64,000 nt of DNA from Pectobacterium actinidiae (lineage in GTDB: Bacteria > Pseudomonadota > Gammaproteobacteria > Enterobacterales > Enterobacteriaceae), in NCBI RefSeq assembly GCF_000803315.1, contig NZ_JRMH01000001.1, positions 744,001-808,000 on the forward strand, read 5' to 3'. Both the position numbers and the translations under genes were made by a program. How positions within the stretch are numbered: position 1 is the stretch's first letter; every line of letters begins with the position of its first letter. Under the pieces are notes generated by a model, which was not told where the DNA came from, made no database searches, and worked only from the letters and a program-made list of their open reading frames with translations. Positions 1-8,802 of this stretch are shown here, piece after piece.

Positions 1-88
1 TTGATGTATTCCAGTTCCGCCTTAGGTTTTAGATAAATGTTGCAAATGTTAATAATTGTGAGGCGACTCAAGTTATCAATCTTGGTGT

Positions 89-102
89 ACTTGTATGGTA
101 GT
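89..102. promoter_or_regulatory. Candidate operator, copy 1 (upstream of yiaK-like gene)
   Basis: The 14-base sequence ACTTGTATGGTAGT occurs here and again, identical, at 1967-1980 upstream of the TRAP transporter genes. It is a weak dyad (ACT...AT...AGT). Both copies are preceded by an ATGTTAATAA stretch (46-55 and 1958-1967). The placement ahead of two transcription units that should be co-regulated suggests a binding site for a locus regulator, perhaps the GntR/FCD protein at 5420-6106. The assignment to that protein is inference. Confidence 0.45.
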
Positions 103-267
103 AATCATCAATGGTTATCAGTTAGGAAGGGGAAGTCACAGGAAATGCTTTCTCAGGAAGAAAAGGTGATGAGCAAATGCGAACAAAACCCGAGAGCGTG
201 TTGCCATGTGGTTTTAGCTATCCAGTCATGGTGATGTTTATCGTGGCATGTTGATCTGAAGAGCGAG

Positions 268-1302
268 ATGAAAAATATGCAAAGAATTAGTTTTGATGTC
301 ATGAAAGAGACCGTAAAGCATGCATTCCTGAACGCGGGATTAAGCGAGAAAAAAGCGGATGTTTGCGCGCACATTCACACGGAGTCTAGCTGTGACGGCG
401 TTTACTCGCATGGCTTAAATCGCGTATCTCGGTTTATTGATTATGTCAAAAAAGGGTGGATCGATATTCAAGCCGAGCCTACACAGGTTAAGTCATTGGG
501 CGTGATGCAGATCTACGATGGTAACCAGGGTATTGGTATCACTAATGCCTTGTTTGCGATTGAAAAAGCGTCAGAGATAGCACATGAATATGGCATAGGG
601 ATTGTTGCTTTACGTAACACCACGCACTGGATGCGCGGCGGAGCGTATGGCTGGAAAGCGGCGGAAAAAGGTCTGGCCGCAATATGTTGGACGAATACGG
701 AATCGTGTATGCCGGCGTGGGGAGCAAAAAACACGCGCTTAGGTAATAACCCTTTTGTCATGGCCGTGCCGCGAGAAAAAGGACCGATCGTATTAGATAT
801 GGCCATGTCGCAATACTCATACGGTAAATTGCAGGTTACACGGCTTAAAAATGAACGTCTGCCGTTCCCTGGAGGTTTCGATCAGCAAGGAACGTTAACC
901 GATGAACCCGGCCCCATTGAACAATCTATGCGCATCCTCCCTACCGGATACTGGAAAGGCTCTGGGATGGCAGTTTTGTTAGATGCGATGGCGGCGTTAC
1001 TGTCTGCGGGTCACCCGACAAATGAGATTGATAACATTGGTAAAGGCAGCTGTACCGGATCTAGCCAGATTTTTATTGTCTTCGATCCCGCCCAACTTGG
1101 CGGCAGTGAATTTAGCGATCGTATGGCTGACAGCGTGGCAGATTACGTTAAGTCATCAATGCCCGCGGAAGGCAAAAACGAGGTGTATTACCCCGGAGAA
1201 AATTCAGCCAAAAACCGCAAAGAAAATCTTATCAAAGGCATTCCCGTTGATGATGGGGTATGGGCTGAAGTCGTTAAGTTGGCGCAAGAGGTGAATGAAT
1301 GA
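268..1302 (+). CDS. yiaK: YiaK-like 2,3-diketo-L-gulonate reductase (malate/lactate dehydrogenase family)
   Basis: This is a cytoplasmic NAD(P)H-dependent oxidoreductase of the Ldh_2 (malate/L-lactate/ureidoglycolate dehydrogenase) family. At 344 aa it is close to the usual length of about 335. The sequence strongly resembles E. coli YiaK, which reduces 2,3-diketo-L-gulonate: it has the family's conserved segments HGLNR near residue 50, RNTTHWMRGG near 110, and WGAKNTRLGNNPF near 150. It overlaps the next gene (YiaL-like) by the ATGA of 1299-1302, so the two are translationally coupled, as in E. coli yiaKL. A TRAP transporter follows, matching the yiaKL-MNO theme. An in-frame ATG at 280 is an alternative start. 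The exact substrate is inferred from family and context. Confidence 0.85.
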   Translation: MKNMQRISFDVMKETVKHAFLNAGLSEKKADVCAHIHTESSCDGVYSHGLNRVSRFIDYVKKGWIDIQAEPTQVKSLGVMQIYDGNQGIGITNALFAIEKASEIAHEYGIGIVALRNTTHWMRGGAYGWKAAEKGLAAICWTNTESCMPAWGAKNTRLGNNPFVMAVPREKGPIVLDMAMSQYSYGKLQVTRLKNERLPFPGGFDQQGTLTDEPGPIEQSMRILPTGYWKGSGMAVLLDAMAALLSAGHPTNEIDNIGKGSCTGSSQIFIVFDPAQLGGSEFSDRMADSVADYVKSSMPAEGKNEVYYPGENSAKNRKENLIKGIPVDDGVWAEVVKLAQEVNE

Positions 1303-1763
1303 TCGTTGGTCATATTTTGCAACTGGATAGAAGCCGTGCTGAATTACCTGAGGCAATTTATAAGGTTTTAGTTCGATTACGCAGCCTGAACATCAATCTA
1401 CATCCAGACGGTGAAATGCGCGAACAGGGTATCGTTTACAAAACCTTCCATGCTAACGCGGCTCTATCGACAACCCGTAAAGCGGAAACACACCGGGAAA
1501 ATATTGATGTGCAGTTTGTGATTTCGGGAACTGAGATTTTGGAGTATCAGCCTGTCTTATCACGCCAGCCCGACGATGCGCATCCCGATCAGGATAATGA
1601 TTTTTATCACGGTAAGACGGGTAATGAAAAATCACTCATTCTTCATAGCGGTGATTTCGTTGTGCTATTTCCATGGGATATTCATACGCCGTTGTGTCAG
1701 ATAGAAGAAACGCAGCCCGTCCGCAAGGTTGTGGCAAAAGTACCGCTTGAACTTATAAATTAA
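1299..1763 (+). CDS. yiaL: YiaL/YhcH/YjgK-family protein (DUF386)
   Basis: This is a 154-residue cupin-fold protein of the YhcH/YjgK/YiaL family (DUF386, beta-galactosidase beta-subunit-like). These small cytoplasmic proteins accompany many sugar-acid and sialic-acid pathways and are proposed to act as sugar isomerases or anomerases. The family's metal-site region is visible, with the HREN-type motif around residue 65, DVQFVISG just after, and FPWDIHTP near residue 125. It overlaps the upstream reductase by 4 bases. It follows the E. coli yiaK-yiaL order, but here the transporter genes come after a 444-base gap rather than directly. The family is clear; the function is not established. Confidence 0.85.
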   Translation: MIVGHILQLDRSRAELPEAIYKVLVRLRSLNINLHPDGEMREQGIVYKTFHANAALSTTRKAETHRENIDVQFVISGTEILEYQPVLSRQPDDAHPDQDNDFYHGKTGNEKSLILHSGDFVVLFPWDIHTPLCQIEETQPVRKVVAKVPLELIN

Positions 1764-2207
1764 AAATCGAGGTTTAATAACATGACATGTTGTTATTACG
1801 ACATGAAATATTAATTGTCGATTTTATGAGGAATTTCGTTTTTTACTTCTATTATCCTCTAAGGGAAAGCGACAGCGTTATTATTGAATATTGATTTTAA
1901 TATCAATTAAGTCTTTGTGATAACTATCTCAAAATAACCAATTGGCGATTAAAAATAATGTTAATAACTTGTATGGTAGTGATGTGCATCGTATTGTTAT
2001 TATCAGGGGGTTATGACGATATTATAAATATTATTGCTAGATAAGGTTTAACCAGCGGGTGTTTAAGGATAAATATTCCTTAAGTAATGATGTGGAAAGT
2101 TATTTTTATGCTGACTTGGCAGGAAGGTACTTTACCCATCGATATGTTAAAAATAGCAGGGTAGGTATTTTTACATTCGTAATTTTTCCTTTGGAGAATA
2201 GAGAGAT
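1764..2207. other. AT-rich intergenic region before TRAP genes
   Basis: This gap of 444 bases has no convincing gene. It contains a 13-base palindrome, AACATGACATGTT (1779-1791), shortly after the YiaL stop, and the second copy of the 14-base candidate operator (1967-1980). A separate promoter for the TRAP genes probably lies here. A 65-codon reading frame at 2059-2256 has no ribosome site and runs into dctP in another frame, so I do not call it. Confidence 0.5.
1967..1980. promoter_or_regulatory. Candidate operator, copy 2 (upstream of dctP)
   Basis: This is the identical second copy of ACTTGTATGGTAGT (first at 89-102), 228 bases before the dctP start. Two exact 14-base copies, each upstream of one half of the same catabolic locus, are unlikely by chance. 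They suggest a shared regulator controlling both transcripts. Confidence 0.45.
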
Positions 2208-3236
2208 ATGTCTAAATATACCTTGGGTTTCGAAAGAAAATATTTTCATATTCTAACGTCTGGGATCGGTAGGATAATCGCGTTTGCCTCATTGGTTTCT
2301 CTTTTTTCCTTATCTCCCGTTGCTGCTAAAACCTATGATTTCAATTTGAGCACTGCGTTAGCGCCAGACGATCCGATTTATGCTGGATTTAAAGAGTTCA
2401 AGAAAAATGTTGAAAAACGCACGGATAAAAAAGTACGAGTGCGGTTATTCCCAAGTGGTCAATTGGGGGCTGATGGGGAATTGATTCAGCAAGCTCAGGT
2501 AGGAAGTAATGTTGGTGTGCTTACCGATGGCGGCAGGCTGGCGCAATTTGTGCCAGAGTTGGCAATACTCAATGCCCCCTTCTTATTGTCAAATTATGAG
2601 CAAGCCTCAAAATTTGTTGCAACTCCCTTATTTAAAGGATGGGAGTCACAGTTGCAGGATAAATCAGGTTTGGTCAGCCTCTCATTCAACTGGTATCAAG
2701 GTTCTCGTATGATGATTACGAAAAAACCTTTCACACAACCGGCTGATTTAAAAGGTGTCAGAGTCAGAGTACCTGATGCCCCTATTGTTATAGAAACAAT
2801 CAACTGTATGGGAGCCTCGCCAACACCGATGGCGTGGTCCGAAGTCTATTCTGCCATTCAGACTGGTGTAGTGGATGCTGCCGAGGCGCACCCAACTGCG
2901 TTATATGGTTCTAAGCTCAATGAGGTGGCTAAATATATTACTAAAACTAACCATTACCACTTAATGACGTCAATTGTTGTTGGTCGTAAATGGTTTGAAC
3001 AACTTCCCGCCGAATATCAGAAAGTGCTTCATGAGGAGTCTGTTAATGCAGGTACATTCGCATCCCAAAAAATTATAGAGCAAAGTAATAACGTTTTAGA
3101 AAAAATGACAAAAAGTGGTGCCAAAGTGGAAGAGATTGATCTCAGTCCTTTTATTACGGCCTGTGCTAATGTGCCCGCTAAACTTGGATTAGAATCCGCA
3201 CGTGATAGTCTCAAATCCGCGCTAGGTATCAAATAA
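2208..3236 (+). CDS. yiaO: TRAP transporter solute-binding protein (DctP/YiaO type)
   Basis: This is the periplasmic solute receptor of a tripartite ATP-independent (TRAP) transporter, 342 aa. An N-terminal hydrophobic segment (about residues 20-40, ending in a VAAK-type signal-peptidase site) exports it. The mature part has the DctP-family features: the core ligand-binding Arg region in KGVRVRVPD near residue 180 and the AWSEVYSAIQTGVVDAAE motif near 205-225. A GGAG-type ribosome site precedes the ATG. It is followed by dctQ and dctM, as in E. coli yiaMNO (which imports 2,3-diketogulonate). The ligand is inferred to be a sugar acid from the neighbouring YiaK/YiaL pair. Confidence 0.85.
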   Translation: MSKYTLGFERKYFHILTSGIGRIIAFASLVSLFSLSPVAAKTYDFNLSTALAPDDPIYAGFKEFKKNVEKRTDKKVRVRLFPSGQLGADGELIQQAQVGSNVGVLTDGGRLAQFVPELAILNAPFLLSNYEQASKFVATPLFKGWESQLQDKSGLVSLSFNWYQGSRMMITKKPFTQPADLKGVRVRVPDAPIVIETINCMGASPTPMAWSEVYSAIQTGVVDAAEAHPTALYGSKLNEVAKYITKTNHYHLMTSIVVGRKWFEQLPAEYQKVLHEESVNAGTFASQKIIEQSNNVLEKMTKSGAKVEEIDLSPFITACANVPAKLGLESARDSLKSALGIK

Positions 3237-3260
3237 ATTAGCGTCATTACCTCTGTGCTG

Positions 3261-3281
3261 CTCCCGTCTTTATGGCGGGAG
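3261..3281 (+). terminator. Intercistronic hairpin between dctP and dctQ
   Basis: CTCCCG (3261-3266) pairs with CGGGAG (3276-3281) across a 9-base loop. No T-run follows, so this is better read as an mRNA-stabilising or partially attenuating hairpin than as a full terminator. Such a structure would let the binding protein be made in excess over the two membrane subunits. Confidence 0.5.
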
Positions 3282-3300
3282 ATTGTGTGAGATACTGTAG

Positions 3301-3780
3301 ATGAAAACATTGATTAAAATAGAAATAGCCATTGCAAAATTTATGTTTGTAATCATGGTGGTGCTTATTTTGGTAGCGGCGATTGGGCGAGCGCTGGGGT
3401 ATCCACTTATTTGGTCTATAGAAATATCTATGGTTTTATTTGCCTGGGTAAGTATGTTCGCTATTCATTATTCTCAGGCCAATCAACGTAATATGGGGAT
3501 TGATTTTATATTGAAGCGATTGCCTGAAAATGTGCAAAATGTAATAGATTATGTTAACAGGATTTTGATTATATTCTTTCTTGGTTTTGGAACTTACTCT
3601 GGATACCTTTTTACCTGGGATACACGAGCACATGTATTACCTATTTCAGAGATAAATCATGTTTTTTTAAGTGCGGCAGTTCCGACTGGGTGTTTATTAA
3701 TAATGTTTACCTGTGTTGAGCAACTGATTGATAAAATTAAATCCAGTCGAGCATTATCGATTAGAGGTGATTCACTATGA
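3301..3780 (+). CDS. yiaM: TRAP transporter small membrane subunit (DctQ/YiaM type)
   Basis: This 159-residue integral membrane protein has four predicted transmembrane segments (about residues 10-30, 40-62, 82-102 and 120-142), typical of the DctQ small subunit of TRAP transporters. The motif around ISMVLFAWVSM, followed by residues after YSQANQR, matches the family's second segment. It overlaps dctM by ATGA (3777-3780), so both membrane subunits are coupled in translation. It would work with the DctP protein upstream in sodium-driven solute uptake. Confidence 0.85.
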   Translation: MKTLIKIEIAIAKFMFVIMVVLILVAAIGRALGYPLIWSIEISMVLFAWVSMFAIHYSQANQRNMGIDFILKRLPENVQNVIDYVNRILIIFFLGFGTYSGYLFTWDTRAHVLPISEINHVFLSAAVPTGCLLIMFTCVEQLIDKIKSSRALSIRGDSL

Positions 3781-5060
3781 TATGGCTGACCGGTGTATTA
3801 TTTATTGTTTTTATGTTAATGGGCATGCCAGTGGGATTTGTTATTGCCCTGTCAAGTTTAGCCTATTTCTTTACATCCGACTTTCTACCGCTTGGTATCG
3901 CTTTTCAAAAATTTGCCGCGCCGACACAGTCATTTCCAATGATTGCTGTTCCTCTGTTTATTCTTGTGGGCAATTTACTTACACGGACAGGTATTACCGA
4001 GCGTTTGTTGGATTTTGCTCGTCTATTGACTGGTTGGATGATCGGCGGGTTGGCGCAAATTAACGTCTTGCTCGCCATGCTTATGGGCGGCGTTGCGGGG
4101 TCGGCGGTTGCTGATGCGTCCATGCAGTCGCGTATGCTCGGGTTCTCTATGATTGATCGGGGGTATCCACGGGCTTATACCGCTGTGGTTATCGCTTTTG
4201 CGTCATTGATCACCGCTACGTTACCTCCAAGTATCTTGCTAATCTTATTTGGGTTTGTAGGTAACGTTTCTATTGGGAAATTATTCCTTGCAGGTATTAT
4301 TCCGGGCTTTTTGCTGACGATAACCCTGATGATAACGAATTATATCATGGCGCGTCGTATGAAAATCCAACCAGAAACGTTGTCAAAGCCGACGTTCAAA
4401 GAGGTTATGGTGAGCTTTCGCCGCGGCTTTTGGGCGCTGATGTTCCCCGTAATTCTCATTGTAGTGATTCGTTTAGGACTGTTTACTACTTCAGAAGCTG
4501 GGGCATTTATTGTTCTCTACGCCATTATTATTGGTGGTCTGGTTTATAAGGAACTTACCTGGCAAGGGATGCTTGATACGCTGACTGAAACGCTAAGCGA
4601 TCTTGGTATCGTAATGCTCTTGGTTATGGCTGCCTTTATTCTGGGACATATCAGCGTGTTGGATCAATTGCCTCAGGCAATGACTGAGTTCATTACTGAG
4701 TTTACGGAAAGCCCGACAGGAATCATGCTGCTTATTTTTGCTTTGGTACTCGTCGTTGGTATGGTTTTAGATGCCAGCCCGCTGGTCCTGCTGCTGACGC
4801 CAATATTATTGCCTATTGTGACCGAAATAGGTTACGACCCTATTCATTTCGGAATTATGTTCATTACGTTAACGTTATTAGGAGCGAATACACCGCCAGT
4901 GGGGATTTGTATGTATACGGTCTGTGGGATTTTAAAATGTGATACCGTACATTTTATGAAAGCTTCAGTGCCCTACTTATTGGCGTTTATCATTTTCGTT
5001 GCGGTATTATTTTTCTTCCCGCAAACGGTCATGTTCTTGCCCAATTTGCTCATGCCGTAG
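3777..5060 (+). CDS. yiaN: TRAP transporter large membrane subunit (DctM/YiaN type)
   Basis: This 427-residue polytopic protein is of the DctM family, with about 12 hydrophobic segments. It forms the transport channel with DctQ. Family signatures include the FPMIAVPLFILVGNLL segment near residue 55 and GGVAGSAVADASM near residue 105. It also has the TATLPPSILLILFG and TPPVGICMY segments typical of the two inverted scaffold halves. The length is normal for the family. It is last of the three-gene TRAP unit. The cognate substrate is probably a hexonate or ketogulonate-like sugar acid, judged from yiaK and yiaL. Confidence 0.88.
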   Translation: MIWLTGVLFIVFMLMGMPVGFVIALSSLAYFFTSDFLPLGIAFQKFAAPTQSFPMIAVPLFILVGNLLTRTGITERLLDFARLLTGWMIGGLAQINVLLAMLMGGVAGSAVADASMQSRMLGFSMIDRGYPRAYTAVVIAFASLITATLPPSILLILFGFVGNVSIGKLFLAGIIPGFLLTITLMITNYIMARRMKIQPETLSKPTFKEVMVSFRRGFWALMFPVILIVVIRLGLFTTSEAGAFIVLYAIIIGGLVYKELTWQGMLDTLTETLSDLGIVMLLVMAAFILGHISVLDQLPQAMTEFITEFTESPTGIMLLIFALVLVVGMVLDASPLVLLLTPILLPIVTEIGYDPIHFGIMFITLTLLGANTPPVGICMYTVCGILKCDTVHFMKASVPYLLAFIIFVAVLFFFPQTVMFLPNLLMP

Positions 5061-5419
5061 TTGACTCATGTCAGCGTGTGATTGGCGTCTAATGGTGTCT
5101 TTTTAAATGGAGGGGATGCGCTTAAGCCCGTCGAGTGCAGGTCGCCGTTGAACGAGACACGCTTAGTGAAAGACTGACTCCTGGCGAGAGATATCCTGTT
5201 TCGCATTATCCTCCCACTGACTGGTGTGGGTGGGGGGATAAGAGACGTTGGCGAATGTGCAGTTTGGCGTATATACCCTAAATAATTCGAGTTGCGTAAG
5301 GGAGGCCAACGCGCAGGCAGCTTGAAGTATGACGGGTATAGCAGGCAGTAAGTATGGCGAGTATAGTCCCAAATTAACATGTATCATAAACGGTAAATTT
5401 CTTGGGTAAACACAGCGGC
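5061..5419. other. Intergenic region with a Pectobacterium-type palindromic repeat
   Basis: This 359-base gap lies between dctM and the GntR gene. It has no convincing gene; minus-strand frames at 5066-5387 look spurious. It contains the repeat described at 5272-5340 and presumably the promoter of the regulator. Confidence 0.5.
5272..5340. repeat. Short intergenic palindromic repeat with TATACCC/GGGTATA ends
   Basis: The element starts with TATACCC and ends with GGGTATA, and its arms carry TAATTCGAGTTGC and GCAGCTTGAAGTATGACG. This is the arrangement I recall for a repeat common between genes in Pectobacterium and related enterobacteria. A half copy in inverse orientation is present at 42572-42610. 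The middle is shorter than in the long form of the repeat as I remember it. Confidence 0.65.
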
Positions 5420-6106
5420 ATGGATACGTCTTTTCAAATTAACAACAACGAACCAGTCAATCAGCAAATTTATCGCGTACTGCGTAAAGACATTGTGGAA
5501 TGCAATATTCCACCGGGTAAACTGCTGTCTGAAAAAGAAATTTCTGTGCGTTTTGATGTATCACGCCAGCCGGTCAGAGAGGCTTTTATCAAGCTGGCAG
5601 AGGCAGGACTGGTCCAGATCCTGCCGCAGCGCGGCACGTTTGTGATGAAGATCTCCGAGCAGCGTGTGGCAGATGCCCGCTTTATTCGTCAGGCGCTGGA
5701 GTGCGCGATTGTGCGCCGGGCGGCAGAAATGGTGACGGAAGAACAACTGTTGACGCTGGAGCACAACTTACGCCGTCAGGAACTGGCCGCGCAGAATGAG
5801 CAGGTGCGTGAATTTCTCAGCCTTGACGACAGCTTCCATCAGCTTCTGACGCAGATTGCCAACTGTCCGCTGGCGTGGGAAACCATCGAATCGATTAAAG
5901 CGACGATGGACCGCGTACGTTTTCTCAGCTTAAGTCAGGTTTCACCACCGCTCAGCCTGATTCAGCAGCACTACGTGATTTTCAGCGCCCTGAAAGCGCG
6001 CGATCCCGATGCCGCAGAAAAAGCGATTCGTGAGCATTTGCAGGAAATGATCTATTCGATCACGCCGATTGCGCAACAGAATAGCGACTGGTTCGAGCAC
6101 GCCTGA
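5420..6106 (+). CDS. GntR family (FadR/FCD subfamily) transcriptional regulator
   Basis: This is a 228-residue DNA-binding repressor or activator. A winged helix-turn-helix at about residues 15-80 shows the GntR signature ([19 protein letters not shown], then a wing with LPQRGTFV). An all-helical FCD ligand domain follows (about residues 90-215). Its metal/ligand site residues can be seen as DDSFHQLL near 140 and HYVIFSAL near 190. A TTG at 5402 could extend it by six residues, but the ATG at 5420 is preferred. FCD regulators usually sense sugar acids or organic acids, and its position just after the yiaK-TRAP genes suggests that it controls them. That link is inference. Confidence 0.82.
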   Translation: MDTSFQINNNEPVNQQIYRVLRKDIVECNIPPGKLLSEKEISVRFDVSRQPVREAFIKLAEAGLVQILPQRGTFVMKISEQRVADARFIRQALECAIVRRAAEMVTEEQLLTLEHNLRRQELAAQNEQVREFLSLDDSFHQLLTQIANCPLAWETIESIKATMDRVRFLSLSQVSPPLSLIQQHYVIFSALKARDPDAAEKAIREHLQEMIYSITPIAQQNSDWFEHA

Positions 6107-6126
6107 TCCTGGTTTATTGGCCGCTA

Positions 6127-6160
6127 TCACCACATGAGGTTCGATGTACTCATGCGGTGA
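6127..6160. terminator. Hairpin between convergent genes
   Basis: TCACC-CATGAG (6127-6138) pairs with CTCATG-GGTGA (6149-6160), with one mismatch. It sits between the GntR gene and the convergent lyase gene. No strong T-run follows on either strand, so termination efficiency is uncertain. Confidence 0.4.
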
Positions 6161-6175
6161 AGGTTTACCTGTTCT

Positions 6176-8407
6176 TTAACGGGATAGTGCCGCAATTTCA
6201 GTGCTGCTCAAAGCACCATCGTAAATTTTGAAATAGTCATAGCGTCCCTTCATATAAGGGTCGGTCGGATACTGCGAACGGCCAAGGTAGGCGGCACTCA
6301 ATTCACCGAGTTGGTAAGGTGCCAGTGTTAGCGCTTCACTCCGCACGACTGCTTTTCCGTCAAGATACATAATCCCGATATTACCAGACAGGGTCAGCGC
6401 GACAGTGACCCAACGACCAACAGGGAATGTCTCGGTAGTGGGTTCAAACGCTTCCATCATGTAGCCGTGCAAACTGGATATTCTGAACGAGGGTTTACCC
6501 TGATTGCTGTACGGTAATAGGGCGATCCAGCGGCGGGTGCCCGATCCCATGTCGAAAATGCGTGCCCAGGTTCGTTTGTCATCCGCGCAGAAGCGGGTAA
6601 CGACGGTGAAGTCACCTACATTCTCCATCACTTTTCCGGGTAGGCTGACATGGCCATCGACGCCATCTAAAACCAGTGCAATCCCCGAGCCATCTGGCCC
6701 CGTTCCCCAACTGGCGCCACCGTGCAAGGTGCTGGCTTCCCATTTTCCCGCGCTGTCAGCCAGCGTGGTGCCTGAACCTTCATTGAACGCCAGATGGAAA
6801 ATTTCTTCCGCCTTAATCGCAACGCTCACTACATCAGAAGCCTGTGTTTCCCCACCATTAACCACGGCCTTAACACGATAGTAGTAGCGGGTTGCGCGGG
6901 TAGCGATGTCTCGATCGGTATAGGTCAGTAGATCGGCAATATCGTAAGCGAGGGTGCTGAATGCGCCATTCGTCGAGGTTGAGCGCTCAAGCGTATAGCG
7001 GGTGGCGCCGACAACGCCCCACCAGGAAAGCTCAATGCTTTCGCCACGGCGATAAGCGGTTAAACCAGTTGGTTTCAGTGTTGAACTCTCGACGGCCAGA
7101 TCGCGAGTGTACAATAACGTGCCGTAACCCGTACCATCACCCCCGCCGCCATTCTCCGGTGTGATCTTCTGTACATACTTATAAACGTAGGGCGTCGAAA
7201 TTCCCTTACGTTTAGCGTAATGATTGTAGATGGTTTCCCAGCACGGACGGTTATTTCCCTGACTGACGGTGCCAAGCCCTTCCATCAGGCCATGGCGATT
7301 ACGATAATTTTTCCACGGTACTGAATAATAGGCACCACTTTCGTCTGTCAGGTTGGATTTAGCCACATATTCGGCACCGGCGAGGAAGCGGTTATTGGCA
7401 TAGCCGTAGATATCATCACCCTGATTCCAGGCCATTTCGCAGAATGCGACCCCCAGACTCATGCCTAACGTCGTGTGTCCCTGATCGCGACCACTTTCCT
7501 GCCATTGCCCCAGATAGCCAGGATGTACATGTGCGACTGCCAACATCCCCGCACCATTTCCCTGACCATATTTATAATAACCAATGGCTTCCTGATAGAT
7601 TTCAGGACGGTCGCATAGTACGCCGATCGCCAAAATATTGGCAATCGCACATTGATCCCAATTCGCCCAATAGTTCGTAATCTCTGCACCGTTGTGGACG
7701 TCCAAAAAGTGCCGCGACATTGGGTAGAAGATCGTCAGCATCATGTTTTGGAAACGCTCAAAATCGGTGCGCGCCCAACCGGGGTAAGTACGCATAATCT
7801 CTGCGACGTTAGCGAATTGGTAGCCATAGATACCGGCCGCCAACCATCGGTCTGCGTTACCCGTGATAGTTTTCAGAGTAGAAGACCAGGCGTTGAGATA
7901 CCGCAGGGCTTCATCCGCATAGGCTTTATCCTGCGTAATCTTCCAGCGTACCGCCAGACGGTAGGAACGCTGTACATCGATATATAAAACCGGGAAGTTT
8001 TGTCCCTCACCGCCGCGCACGAGGTTTTCTGTCGCGCGAGGATTTGCCCCTAACTGTGAGTAACCATCCTGTATGAAAGGGGTCCAGGCATTTGTCCAGG
8101 GTTGTTCTTTTCTGGCAATTTTATCTCGGATGCGAGAAAAATCCTCTTCGGTATGTAATAGGCCGGGATGTGTGAAGGTACGATCTTCGGCATAAATTGA
8201 GGGAGCAATAGTGCCTGTTACGACTGCGGCGATGGCTCGGGTGAGGACATTCCCTTTGAATTGGCCTAACAATCCACTGAAAGCCACACCAACCCCAGCT
8301 TGTAGAAAGCGGCGGCGAGGTAACGACGCGGGTCTTGCTGCTTCCGTGTGCGAGCCCGTGGATGTGTTTGCATGATCGTTGTTGGTCTGTGGTGATATTT
8401 TTTTCAT
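6176..8407 (-). CDS. Tat-exported alginate-lyase-family protein with FN3 and LamG domains
   Basis: This is a predicted secreted polysaccharide lyase of 743 aa. The N-terminus has a twin-arginine signal (LPRRRFLQAG, near residue 32) before a hydrophobic stretch. An alpha/alpha-toroid alginate_lyase-like domain (about 70-440) has an ITNYWANWDQ segment in the position of the family's catalytic region. A fibronectin type III domain (about 445-545) follows, then a concanavalin/LamG-like domain (about 548-740) likely to bind glycan. The start chosen is the ATG at 8407, with a GGAAG ribosome site 10 bases upstream; a TTG at 8440 would add 11 residues. It converges with the GntR gene. The substrate is unknown; an acidic plant polysaccharide would suit a soft-rot organism. 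Confidence 0.75.
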   Translation of the reverse strand: MKKISPQTNNDHANTSTGSHTEAARPASLPRRRFLQAGVGVAFSGLLGQFKGNVLTRAIAAVVTGTIAPSIYAEDRTFTHPGLLHTEEDFSRIRDKIARKEQPWTNAWTPFIQDGYSQLGANPRATENLVRGGEGQNFPVLYIDVQRSYRLAVRWKITQDKAYADEALRYLNAWSSTLKTITGNADRWLAAGIYGYQFANVAEIMRTYPGWARTDFERFQNMMLTIFYPMSRHFLDVHNGAEITNYWANWDQCAIANILAIGVLCDRPEIYQEAIGYYKYGQGNGAGMLAVAHVHPGYLGQWQESGRDQGHTTLGMSLGVAFCEMAWNQGDDIYGYANNRFLAGAEYVAKSNLTDESGAYYSVPWKNYRNRHGLMEGLGTVSQGNNRPCWETIYNHYAKRKGISTPYVYKYVQKITPENGGGGDGTGYGTLLYTRDLAVESSTLKPTGLTAYRRGESIELSWWGVVGATRYTLERSTSTNGAFSTLAYDIADLLTYTDRDIATRATRYYYRVKAVVNGGETQASDVVSVAIKAEEIFHLAFNEGSGTTLADSAGKWEASTLHGGASWGTGPDGSGIALVLDGVDGHVSLPGKVMENVGDFTVVTRFCADDKRTWARIFDMGSGTRRWIALLPYSNQGKPSFRISSLHGYMMEAFEPTTETFPVGRWVTVALTLSGNIGIMYLDGKAVVRSEALTLAPYQLGELSAAYLGRSQYPTDPYMKGRYDYFKIYDGALSSTEIAALSR

Positions 8408-8802
8408 GGTGTTTTTACTTCCCTGTCTGTGCGTATTCAATCATTTCACCGATGATCAACACCGCGCCGGTTTTTCCATAACCTGTCGATGATCAGGCCA
8501 CGAAAAAAAGCTGTGCGATTTCATCGTTGCTCTGTGCCCGTGTTTTTGGGCTGTATTGCCAACTTCATGCCGAAAGTAAGGCTTTCTTTATTGATGTGTC
8601 GAGGTAAATCGTGCTGGATGAGTTTTGCACTGATTGGTGGGTGGTATGGAAGTAGCTCATTGATTTTTTTTTATTAAAAATCAATGAGCATAAAACGTTA
8701 TTTCTGCCTGTTTTTTGGGATTGGTGAGTTTTTAGCGCTGAGCTTTGGTGGGGAGCAGGTACTAAAAACTGTCTTTTTGAAAGTAAGGTCTTATTGAAAG
8801 AA
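8408..8802. other. Intergenic region with a perfect 14-base inverted repeat
   Basis: This gap of 395 bases has no credible gene. The plus-strand frame at 8489-8677 lacks a ribosome site and ends inside the inverted repeat. The region carries the dyad at 8655-8689 and presumably the promoter for the lyase gene. Confidence 0.5.
8655..8689. terminator. Perfect 14-bp inverted repeat (terminator or operator)
   Basis: GCTCATTGATTTTT (8655-8668) is the exact reverse complement of AAAAATCAATGAGC (8676-8689), with a 7-base AT loop. Its GCTCATTGA stem flanked by A and T tracts fits a bidirectional rho-independent terminator for the phytase-like gene (stop at 8803). An operator role for the lyase gene, which starts about 250 bases to the left, is also possible. 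Confidence 0.6.

Noticed and set aside
37..234. 65-codon plus-strand frame at the left edge
   Set aside because: It has no ribosome site, no protein-like pattern, and it contains the candidate operator; more likely upstream non-coding DNA.
2059..2256. 65-codon frame overlapping the dctP start
   Set aside because: It runs into the signal-peptide region in another frame and lacks a start with ribosome site (non-ATG codons).
8489..8677. 62-codon plus-strand frame
   Set aside because: No ribosome site; ends within the inverted repeat; composition not gene-like.
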